From JANSYP01 sp039184415 (GTDB lineage: Bacteria > Pseudomonadota > Alphaproteobacteria > Rhodobacterales > Rhodobacteraceae), in contig JBCDBB010000106.1 in the NCBI GenBank assembly GCA_039184415.1, forward strand, positions 1 through 13,406: a stretch of 13,406 nt of DNA. Reading direction: 5' to 3'. Below the pieces are notes generated by a model. That model worked only from the letters and a program-made list of their open reading frames with translations, made no database searches and was not told the DNA's origin. The position numbers and the translations under genes are program-made. Within the stretch, counting starts at the first letter, position 1, and each line of letters begins with the position of its first letter. Below, in pieces: positions 6,399 to 12,366 of this stretch.

Positions 6399-6866
6399 CT
6401 ACTGAACCGGTGGGGCGACGCTGGTGAAGCGCTGGTTGTCGGGATCCCAGGTCAGGGCCTCGACACACGGGGTGGGGCCGATGCCGCCGCAGAGCGCGCC
6501 GTGGATGTCGAGCAGGACCACTGTCCGTCCGAAAGCGTCGACCACCGTCCAGCCGCGCGCGAGCGTTTCGGCCACCCTGTCGCCGACGATCAGGCTGAGC
6601 TCGCAGCCTCCGGTGCCGCAAAACATGCTGGCCGCGCTGCTGCAGTCCATATGGGACTCGTCCACCACCCAGTCGAGCACGCCGTCGCCGGTCAGATCGC
6701 GTTGCTGGACCGCGTCCGGGGTCATGGAGAAGTCGCCTGCCTCGAAGCTCTCGCAATCGGCGCGGGCATCGTCGATCTGGGCCTGCACCGGCGGCGGCAG
6801 GTCCTGCGCCGCCGCGGGGTGGCCTGCGAGCAGCGCAAGCGCGGCCAGGGCGGCGCGGAGGGTCAT
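6399..6866 (-). CDS. Small secreted Cys-rich protein of unknown function, coupled to ecm
   Basis: 155 residues with a signal peptide (Ala/Leu-rich core, likely cleavage after AAA at residue 20), so periplasmic. Six cysteines (38, 75, 83, 88, 126, 134) could form three disulfides. DLTGDGVLDWVVDE (57-70) has the D-x-T-x-D-G spacing of calcium-binding or FG-GAP-like loops, but a calcium role is inference. I do not recognise a characterised family. Its ATG overlaps the ecm stop (ATGA, bases 6863-6866), so it is probably translated by coupling from the ecm mRNA. A metabolic connection to the ethylmalonyl-CoA pathway is not evident from the sequence, and it may just use the ecm promoter. Confidence 0.8.
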   Translation of the reverse strand: MTLRAALAALALLAGHPAAAQDLPPPVQAQIDDARADCESFEAGDFSMTPDAVQQRDLTGDGVLDWVVDESHMDCSSAASMFCGTGGCELSLIVGDRVAETLARGWTVVDAFGRTVVLLDIHGALCGGIGPTPCVEALTWDPDNQRFTSVAPPVQ

Positions 6867-8830
6867 TCGGCCGCGACGCTCTGGGGTTCGGCCAGGGTGA
6901 CGATATCGGCCATGATCCGGTTCAACTCGAAATCCTTCGGCGTATAGACCTTGGACACGCCCATCGCGCGGAGCCGGTCGGCATCGTCATCTGGGATGAT
7001 GCCGCCGACGATGACGGGGATATGGGTGAGGCCTTCGGACTTGAGCTTGCCCATAAGGTCCTGGACCAGCGGGATATGGCTGCCCGACAGGATCGAGAGC
7101 CCGATGACATGGGGGTCTTCGCGCTTGGCCGCGTCGATGATCTCGTCGGGCGTCAGGCGGATGCCCTCATAGTCGATCTCCATCCCGCAATCGCGGGCGC
7201 GGAAGACGATCTGTTCGGCGCCGTTGGAATGGCCGTCGAGCCCGGGCTTGCCCATCATGAATTTCAGCCGCCGGCCGAGCTTGTCGGAGACGACATTGAC
7301 CTGTTCGCGAAGCTCGTCGAGCCCTTCGGTCTTGTTGCTGACAGCACGGCTGACCCCGGTGGGGCCGCGATACTGGCCATAGACGGCGCGCATCACGCCG
7401 GCCCATTCGCCTGTGGTGACGCCGGCCTTCGCCGCGGCAATGGAAGGCGGCATGACGTTCCGGTTGGTTTCGGCGGCCGCGCGCAGATCGGCCAGCGCCT
7501 TTTCCACCGCGGCGGCGTCGCGCTCGGCGCGCCATGCGTTCAGCCGCCCGATCTGGTCGGCCTCGACCGCGGGATCGACCACCATGATGCCGCCTTCCTC
7601 ATCCACGAGCGGCGAGGGCTCGCCCTGCTGGTACTTGTTGACGCCGACGACGATGGTCTCGCCCTTTTCGATCCCGTTGACGCGGTCGGCGTTGGAGTTC
7701 ACGAGCTGGGCCTTCATGTATTCGATGGCCGCGACCGCCCCGCCCATACTGTCGATATTGGAGAGCTCGGCGCGGGCGCCGTCTTTCAGCTCTTCGACCT
7801 TGGCATCGACGGCGGGATTGCCGTCGAAAAGATCGTCATACTCCAAGAGGTCGGTCTCGAACGCCATGATCTGCTGCATCCTGAGCGACCATTGCTGGTC
7901 CCAGGGCCGCGGCAGGCCGAGCGCCTCGTTCCAGGCCGGCAGCTGCACGGCGCGGGCGCGGGCCCTTTTGGAGAGCGTGACGGCCAGCATCTCGATCAGG
8001 ATGCGGTAGACGTTGTTTTCGGGCTGCTGTTCGGTGAGCCCGAGCGAGTTCACCTGGACGCCATAGCGGAAGCGGCGGAATTTCGGGTTCTCGACGCCGT
8101 AGCGTTCGGCGCAGATCTCGTCCCAGAGATCGACGAAGGCGCGCATCTTGCACATCTCGGTGACGAACCGGATGCCGGCATTCACGAAAAAGCTGATCCG
8201 GCCGACGACCACCGGGAAATCCTCTTCCGGCACCTTGGTGCGGGCGTCGTCCAGAACCGCGCAGGCGGTGGCGAGCGCAAAGGCGAGCTCCTGCTCGGGC
8301 GTCGCGCCGGCCTCCTGCAGATGGTAGGAACAGACATTCATCGGGTTCCATTTGGGGATGTTGGTATAGCAGTAGGCGGCCACGTCGGTGATCATCTTCA
8401 CCGAGGGTTTCGGCGGGCAGACATAGGTGCCGCGGCTGAGATATTCCTTGATGAGGTCGTTCTGGACGGTGCCCTGGAGCTTGGAGACATCCGCGCCCTG
8501 TTCCTCGGCCACGGCGATATAGAGCGCCAGCAGCCAGGGAGCCGTGGCGTTGATCGTCATCGACGTGTTCATCTGCTCCAGCGGGATCTCGTCGAAGAGC
8601 GTGCGCATGTCGCCCAGATGCGCCACCGGCACGCCGACCTTGCCGACCTCGCCGCGGGCGAGCTCATGGTCGCTGTCATAGCCGGTCTGGGTGGGCAGGT
8701 CGAAAGCGACCGAGAGGCCGGTCTGCCCCTTGGACAGGTTCGTGCGGTAGAGCGCGTTGGAGGCCTTGGCCGTCGAATGGCCGGCATAGGTCCTGAACAG
8801 CCAGGGGCGGTCTTTCTGGGTCTCGGTCAT
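6863..8830 (-). CDS. ecm: Ethylmalonyl-CoA mutase, adenosylcobalamin-dependent
   Basis: Converts (2R)-ethylmalonyl-CoA to (2S)-methylsuccinyl-CoA, the B12-dependent carbon-skeleton rearrangement of the ethylmalonyl-CoA pathway (older name meaA). At 655 residues the length is that of Rhodobacter Ecm. The catalytic barrel begins with RTYAGHSTAKASNALY and GLSVAFDLPTQTGYDSDH, both family hallmarks. The cobalamin domain (about 520-650) has KPGLDGHSNG with the lower-ligand motif Asp532-x-His534-x-x-Gly537, then SILSGSH (from 579) and GG at 609-610. The start at 8830 (second of two adjacent ATGs) matches the family N-terminus (MTE...DRPWLFRTYAG) and has GAGG 5 bases upstream. The frame is open 17 codons further, which is rejected. 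It is divergent from ccr and is followed by the coupled small secreted protein. Confidence 0.96.
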   Translation of the reverse strand: MTETQKDRPWLFRTYAGHSTAKASNALYRTNLSKGQTGLSVAFDLPTQTGYDSDHELARGEVGKVGVPVAHLGDMRTLFDEIPLEQMNTSMTINATAPWLLALYIAVAEEQGADVSKLQGTVQNDLIKEYLSRGTYVCPPKPSVKMITDVAAYCYTNIPKWNPMNVCSYHLQEAGATPEQELAFALATACAVLDDARTKVPEEDFPVVVGRISFFVNAGIRFVTEMCKMRAFVDLWDEICAERYGVENPKFRRFRYGVQVNSLGLTEQQPENNVYRILIEMLAVTLSKRARARAVQLPAWNEALGLPRPWDQQWSLRMQQIMAFETDLLEYDDLFDGNPAVDAKVEELKDGARAELSNIDSMGGAVAAIEYMKAQLVNSNADRVNGIEKGETIVVGVNKYQQGEPSPLVDEEGGIMVVDPAVEADQIGRLNAWRAERDAAAVEKALADLRAAAETNRNVMPPSIAAAKAGVTTGEWAGVMRAVYGQYRGPTGVSRAVSNKTEGLDELREQVNVVSDKLGRRLKFMMGKPGLDGHSNGAEQIVFRARDCGMEIDYEGIRLTPDEIIDAAKREDPHVIGLSILSGSHIPLVQDLMGKLKSEGLTHIPVIVGGIIPDDDADRLRAMGVSKVYTPKDFELNRIMADIVTLAEPQSVAAE

Positions 8831-9187
8831 CATGGCCTCGCGACTCGTCGATATGCAACATTCGTGCGTCCTGAGGGTCATAAGCGTAAGATTATGTCCC
8901 TGTCAATTCGCTGCGCTGCGGCAGAACAGGGCCGCATGATGCCATGCAGCATGGTTCTGTCCAAGCCGCTCGTTCCGCAGCGCGGCGTCAGAGGCGCACA
9001 GCGGGGCCCACGGTGCGCCCGGACGCCGGAGGTTTCGGCATCTCTCCGCCCCTGTGGCAGATAGGCGCGACAGAAAATTACAAAAAACAGCTTTTCATGA
9101 TTGCTAAATTGCGCGCATGGCAGTAACTGACCACGATAGCCGCGATGTTGCAGTGCGGCATGAGTGTGGCGACTGAAGGAGGCCCCC
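8831..9187. promoter_or_regulatory. Divergent control region between ecm and ccr
   Basis: 357 bases without a supported gene. The ecm-proximal part (8831-9060) is GC-rich and holds short inverted repeats: CCATGC-A-GCATGG at 8942-8954 and GCGCAC/GTGCGC at about 8995-9020. The ccr-proximal part is AT-rich (9071-9110, with runs of A) and contains a 26-bp interrupted palindrome at 9101-9126. AAGGAGG at 9176-9182 is the ccr Shine-Dalgarno. The two genes serve one pathway, so shared regulation from this region is likely, although no -35/-10 pair is convincing on either strand. Confidence 0.6.
9101..9126. promoter_or_regulatory. Interrupted 26-bp palindrome upstream of ccr
   Basis: Centred on the perfect 8-bp TGCGCGCA (9110-9117). 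The arms continue symmetrically as TT-C-T on the left and A-G-AA on the right, giving 8 of 13 symmetric positions. The centre is about 75 bases before the ccr start. Two TTGC half-repeats (9101-9104, 9109-9112) overlap it. The position would suit an operator for a pathway regulator, but no match to a known consensus can be claimed. Confidence 0.35.
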
Positions 9188-10480
9188 ATGGCTTTGGACA
9201 CGAATCCGGCGATTGCAGCCTATGACGCGCCGAAGAAGGACCTCTATGAGATCGGCGAGATGCCCCCGATGGGCTATGTGCCGCCCAAGATGCATGCCTG
9301 GGCGATCCGGCGCGAGCGCCATGGCGAGCCCGACAAGTCCTTTGCGCTCGAGGTTGTGGAGACGCCGAAGCTGGACAGCCACGAGGTGCTGATCCTGGTG
9401 ATGGCCGCGGGCGTCAACTATAACGGCGTCTGGGCCGGGCTCGGGCAGCCGATCTCGCCCTTCGACGGCCATGGCCAGCCCTACCATATCGCCGGATCCG
9501 ACGCCTCGGGCATCGTCTGGGCCGTGGGCGACCGGGTGAAGAACTGGAAGGTGGGCGACGAGGTTGTGATCCACTGCAACCAGGACGATGGCGACGACGA
9601 GGAGTGCAATGGCGGCGATCCGATGTATTCGCCGAGCCAGCGGATCTGGGGCTACGAGACGCCGGACGGCTCCTTTGCTCAGTTCACGCGGGTGCAGGCC
9701 CAGCAACTGATGCCGCGGCCCAAGCATCTGACTTGGGAGGAATCGGCCTGCTACACGCTGACGCTGGCCACCGCCTACCGGATGCTCTTCGGGCACCACC
9801 CCCATGAGCTCAAGCCCGGCCAGAACGTGCTGGTCTGGGGCGCATCGGGGGGTCTGGGCTCCTACGCGATCCAGCTGATCAACGCCGCCGGCGGCAATGC
9901 GATCGCGGTGATCTCGGACGAGGACAAGCGCCAGTTCGTGATGGATCTGGGCGCCAAGGGCGTGATCAACCGCAAGGATTTCAACTGCTGGGGCCAGCTG
10001 CCCACGGTGAACACCCCCGAATATGCGACCTGGTTCAAGGAAGCCCGCAAGTTCGGCAAGGCGATCTGGGACATCACCGGCAAGGGCAACAATGTGGACA
10101 TGGTGTTCGAGCATCCCGGCGAGTCGACCTTCCCGGTCTCGACCTTCGTGTGCAAGAAGGGCGGCATGGTGGTGATCTGCGCGGGCACCACGGGCTTCAA
10201 CTGCACCTTCGATGTCCGCTACATGTGGATGCACCAGAAGCGTCTGCAGGGCAGCCATTTCGCCCATCTCAAGCAGGCGGCCTCGGCCAACAAGCTGATG
10301 GTGGAGCGCCGTCTGGACCCCTGCATGTCCGAGGTCTTCCCCTGGGCCGAGATTCCCGACGCGCATATGAAAATGATGCGAAACGAGCACAAGCCCGGAA
10401 ACATGGCGGTGCTGGTTCAGGCCCCGAAAACCGGGCTGCGCACGCTGGAAGATGCGCTGGAGTGCGGCCCGAAAGGGTAA
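9188..10480 (+). CDS. ccr: Crotonyl-CoA carboxylase/reductase
   Basis: The signature enzyme of the ethylmalonyl-CoA pathway: crotonyl-CoA, CO2 and NADPH give (2S)-ethylmalonyl-CoA in the cytosol. The 430 residues match the length of Rhodobacter Ccr. It is a medium-chain dehydrogenase/reductase: the substrate domain includes NYNGVW (77-82), and the NADPH-binding Rossmann fold has VLVWGASGGLGSYA (214-227). WGYE (154-157) and GSHFAH (355-360) sit where the CO2-holding residues (Asn81, Phe170, Glu171, His365) are reported in the Kitasatospora enzyme, with Tyr for Phe here; that alignment is from memory. ATG 9188 has AAGGAGG 5 bases upstream, better than the longer frame from 9164. It is divergent from ecm, and a terminator candidate follows the stop. 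Confidence 0.97.
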   Translation: MALDTNPAIAAYDAPKKDLYEIGEMPPMGYVPPKMHAWAIRRERHGEPDKSFALEVVETPKLDSHEVLILVMAAGVNYNGVWAGLGQPISPFDGHGQPYHIAGSDASGIVWAVGDRVKNWKVGDEVVIHCNQDDGDDEECNGGDPMYSPSQRIWGYETPDGSFAQFTRVQAQQLMPRPKHLTWEESACYTLTLATAYRMLFGHHPHELKPGQNVLVWGASGGLGSYAIQLINAAGGNAIAVISDEDKRQFVMDLGAKGVINRKDFNCWGQLPTVNTPEYATWFKEARKFGKAIWDITGKGNNVDMVFEHPGESTFPVSTFVCKKGGMVVICAGTTGFNCTFDVRYMWMHQKRLQGSHFAHLKQAASANKLMVERRLDPCMSEVFPWAEIPDAHMKMMRNEHKPGNMAVLVQAPKTGLRTLEDALECGPKG

Positions 10481-10502
10481 GCTGAGACTACAAAAATCCG
10501 AT

Positions 10503-10564
10503 GGGGATCATATTGTCCCCGAATCATTTTTTTCCTTTGCCGCCGTTCTGCAAAGAGCGGCGGC
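10503..10564 (+). terminator. Terminator region after ccr with two tandem stem-loops
   Basis: GGGGA (10503-10507) pairs with TCCCC (10516-10520) around an 8-base loop, and a run of seven T follows at 10527-10533 after a 6-base gap. Directly after it, GCCGCCG (10539-10545) pairs perfectly with CGGCGGC (10558-10564) around 12 bases, without a T-run. The first is a moderate intrinsic terminator for ccr. The second may strengthen it. Confidence 0.6.
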
Positions 10565-10589
10565 GCCTGCTATTTCGCAATCCTTTCAG

Positions 10590-10601
10590 TGATTTTAATC
10601 A
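10590..10601. promoter_or_regulatory. CRP/FNR-type site TGAT-N4-ATCA upstream of the luxR block
   Basis: TGAT-TTTA-ATCA is the exact core of the FNR/FnrL/Dnr consensus TTGAT-N4-ATCAA. The outermost bases differ (G and T instead of T and A). It lies 115 bases before the small ORF at 10716, in an AT-rich stretch after the ccr terminator, a sensible place for an activator site. A 12-base site can arise by chance, so the functional reading is inference. Confidence 0.4.
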
Positions 10602-10715
10602 TTTAACGCTCACCTCCCCATTTTTAGCGAGTAGTCAGGTCGGGGAACCCATGCAAAGCTGGGGTTAGTCAACGTGTAAATTAACGTTGTGTTAAGTCGC
10701 CTTAGAGAGAACAAT

Positions 10716-10931
10716 ATGCAACACGACTGGGTAATTAACGTTCTGGCAGACGTGAAGACATTCGCACAGTGCAACGGTTTGGACCGTTTGGCTGAGCATC
10801 TCGACGACACGATGATGGTCGCCACAGCGGAAATCGGCGCGTCTGCCCGGTGCCATAGCGACGAGGCGAGTGCGCATGTCGAAAAACCTGGAACGCCATG
10901 TGTCGTCTCTCGAGCGGGTCCGAACCCGTGA
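10716..10931 (+). CDS. Small acidic protein upstream of and overlapping luxR, function unknown
   Basis: 71 residues. The core (2-45) has an amphipathic helical look: QHDWVINVLADVKTFAQ, then NGLDRLAEHLDDTMMVATAEI. I recall short proteins of this pattern (DW..DVL.DL..FA..NGL..LAE.LDDT...A..E) in many Rhodobacterales, often beside luxR-type genes, but no function is known to me. The frame opens at 10689, but the ATG at 10716 matches that pattern and has AGAGAGA about 5 bases upstream. It runs 56 bases into luxR in another frame. The last 18 residues are therefore constrained by luxR and probably not conserved. The overlap suggests coupled expression with luxR. Confidence 0.7.
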   Translation: MQHDWVINVLADVKTFAQCNGLDRLAEHLDDTMMVATAEIGASARCHSDEASAHVEKPGTPCVVSRAGPNP

Positions 10932-11589
10932 GGACCTCCAGCAGGCCGTTCTGAAAGTGCGTGACATCTACGATGTCGACCATGTGGTCTATCACTCCGT
11001 CGATAGCCATGGCGCCCAGTATGCGGCGCTCTCTTACGAATCATCCTGGGTCGATCGTTATCTCGACCAGAAATATGCCAGCATCGACCCGGTGGTGCAG
11101 GGCTGTTTCAAAAGGTTCCATCCCCTCGACTGGCGCGGCCTCGACTGGCAGTCGGAGAATGTGCGCGAGTTCCGCGGCGAGGCGCTGGATGCCGGGATCG
11201 GCAATCAGGGTCTGTCTATCCCCGTGCGCGGCACCTCCGGCCAGTTTGCCATGTTCACCGTGAGTGCCCGGCGGTCCGAGACCGACTGGGCCAAATTCAG
11301 CACTCAGTATCGCGAAGACCTTCTGCTGGTCGCGCATTTCATCAATCAGAAGGCGTCTGAGCTGAGCGACGTCGCCGATATCAAGCCCCAGGCGCGCCTG
11401 TCGCCGCGGGAGGTGGACGCGCTGAGCCTGCTCGCCACGGGCTACACGCGGGCCCAGGCCTCCGAGACGCTCAAGATCTCGGAACACACGCTGCGGGTCT
11501 ATATCGAGGCCGCCCGGGCGAAGATGGGCGCGCAGAATACGACTCATGCAGTTGCCCAGGCGTTAAGCCAGGGATTGATAAAAGTTTAA
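10876..11589 (+). CDS. LuxR-family quorum-sensing transcription regulator (autoinducer-binding)
   Basis: 237 residues with the two-domain LuxR layout. The acyl-homoserine-lactone-binding domain spans about 1-165 and keeps the family-invariant positions: Trp58, Tyr62, Asp71-Pro72, Trp86 and the Gly in GLSIP (112). The GerE-type helix-turn-helix spans about 174-232: LSPREVDALSLLATGYT, then ISEHTLRVYIEAARAKMGAQN. With these residues intact it should bind a signal, unlike many orphan or antiactivator relatives. ATG 10876 has GAGG 9 bases upstream; GTG 10870 would leave only 3 bases and is less likely. The luxI homologue lies 96 bases downstream on the same strand, the usual cognate arrangement. 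Confidence 0.93.
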   Translation: MSKNLERHVSSLERVRTREDLQQAVLKVRDIYDVDHVVYHSVDSHGAQYAALSYESSWVDRYLDQKYASIDPVVQGCFKRFHPLDWRGLDWQSENVREFRGEALDAGIGNQGLSIPVRGTSGQFAMFTVSARRSETDWAKFSTQYREDLLLVAHFINQKASELSDVADIKPQARLSPREVDALSLLATGYTRAQASETLKISEHTLRVYIEAARAKMGAQNTTHAVAQALSQGLIKV

Positions 11590-11595
11590 ACAAGT

Positions 11596-11633
11596 CGTTA
11601 ACGCTCCGCGCGCAGGTGTAAAAGCTCGTTAAC
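11596..11633 (+). repeat. Direct repeat CGTTAAC in the luxI upstream region
   Basis: CGTTAAC occurs at 11596-11602 and again at 11627-11633, 31 bases apart (about three helical turns), both preceded by AAG (AAGT and AAGCT). The first copy is the palindrome CGTTAACG. On their position these are the best candidates for LuxR contacts in this intergenic gap, but they do not match a lux-box I know. TTGATA (11575-11580) at the luxR end is a possible -35, with a weak -10. Confidence 0.35.
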
Positions 11634-11639
11634 CTTTTC

Positions 11640-11680
11640 CCCCTGATTGTCCTTGCATCAGCAACGATAGTATTCAGGGG
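11640..11680 (+). promoter_or_regulatory. Stem-loop that would mask the luxI ribosome-binding site
   Basis: CCCCTGA (11640-11646) is the exact complement of TCAGGGG (11674-11680). The latter contains AGGGG, the only Shine-Dalgarno of luxI. The 27-base loop holds an inner TTGC-ATCA-GCAA hairpin (11653-11664). In an mRNA that includes both arms, the ribosome site would be paired. A transcript starting downstream of 11646, or an RNA or protein that opens the stem, would free it. Confidence 0.5.
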
Positions 11681-11685
11681 CACTA

Positions 11686-12324
11686 ATGATGATCCGTTTT
11701 ATTCCCGCGACCGATCTTCCGCTTTATCCCCGGCTTCGCGATACCATGTTCCGCGACCGGGCAGACCAATTCCGCACCCGACTGGGCTGGGACGTCACGA
11801 TCGACGACACCGGTGCGGAGCGTGACGAGTATGACCGGGAGACACCGCTCTACGTCATCTGGGAGAATGAAGACGGAACCCATGGCGGCTCGATGCGCGT
11901 CCTGCCCACGAGCGGCCCGACCATGCTGAACGACCATTTCGTTCATCTTCTGCAGAACCGTCCGATCCGGAATGACAAGATCTGGGAATGCACGCGTTTC
12001 TGCCTGGCGCGCGGCGCCTCGCCCCAGGTGTCCGGGGCGCTCCTGCTCGCCGGGCTGGAGCTGGGCCTGGGCCACGACCTGACCTTCTCGGTCGGGATTT
12101 TCGACGCCCGCATGGTGCGGATCTATGGCCGTCTCGGCTGGGAGCCGATGGTGCTGGCCAGCCAGGGCGAGGGCCGCGATGCGATCAGCGTCGGCCTGTG
12201 GCATTTCTCGGAAGATGCGGCAGATCTGGTGGCCGAACGCGCCGGGTTCACCCGGGCGCAGTCGCGCGCTTGGTATGACGAGGCGTTCGAGCCGCGCGTG
12301 GCAAAGCTGGCCCGCATTGCCTAA
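11686..12324 (+). CDS. Acyl-homoserine-lactone synthase, LuxI family
   Basis: Makes N-acyl-homoserine lactone from S-adenosylmethionine and acyl-ACP in the cytosol; the signal diffuses out and is read by the LuxR type just upstream. The 212 residues are a normal family length. All usual invariant positions are visible: Arg23, Phe29, Trp35, Asp47, Asp50, Arg71 (GSMRVLPT), Phe85, Glu101 and Arg104 (WECTRF). The acyl chain length cannot be told from this. Two ATGs stand in tandem (11686 and 11689). AGGGG ends 5 bases before the first and 8 before the second, so either may be used. It is followed after 42 bases by the AAA ATPase gene on the same strand. Confidence 0.94.
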   Translation: MMIRFIPATDLPLYPRLRDTMFRDRADQFRTRLGWDVTIDDTGAERDEYDRETPLYVIWENEDGTHGGSMRVLPTSGPTMLNDHFVHLLQNRPIRNDKIWECTRFCLARGASPQVSGALLLAGLELGLGHDLTFSVGIFDARMVRIYGRLGWEPMVLASQGEGRDAISVGLWHFSEDAADLVAERAGFTRAQSRAWYDEAFEPRVAKLARIA

Positions 12325-12366
12325 GCCCTGCTGGCGTCTGCGAGCCCGCGGGCCTATGGTCCGCCC

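Noticed and set aside
8942..8954. CCATGC-A-GCATGG palindrome in the ecm-ccr gap
   Set aside because: Perfect but only 6-bp arms, in the GC-rich part, with no promoter nearby. Kept only as a note in the region entry.
7022..9064. 680-codon plus-strand ORF opposite ecm
   Set aside because: Shadow of a high-GC gene. The translation is low-complexity with no recognisable family, while the opposite strand encodes a full-length Ecm with all motifs.
9104..10390. 428-codon minus-strand ORF opposite ccr
   Set aside because: Antisense shadow rich in His, Arg, Gly and Leu. ccr on the plus strand accounts for the sequence.
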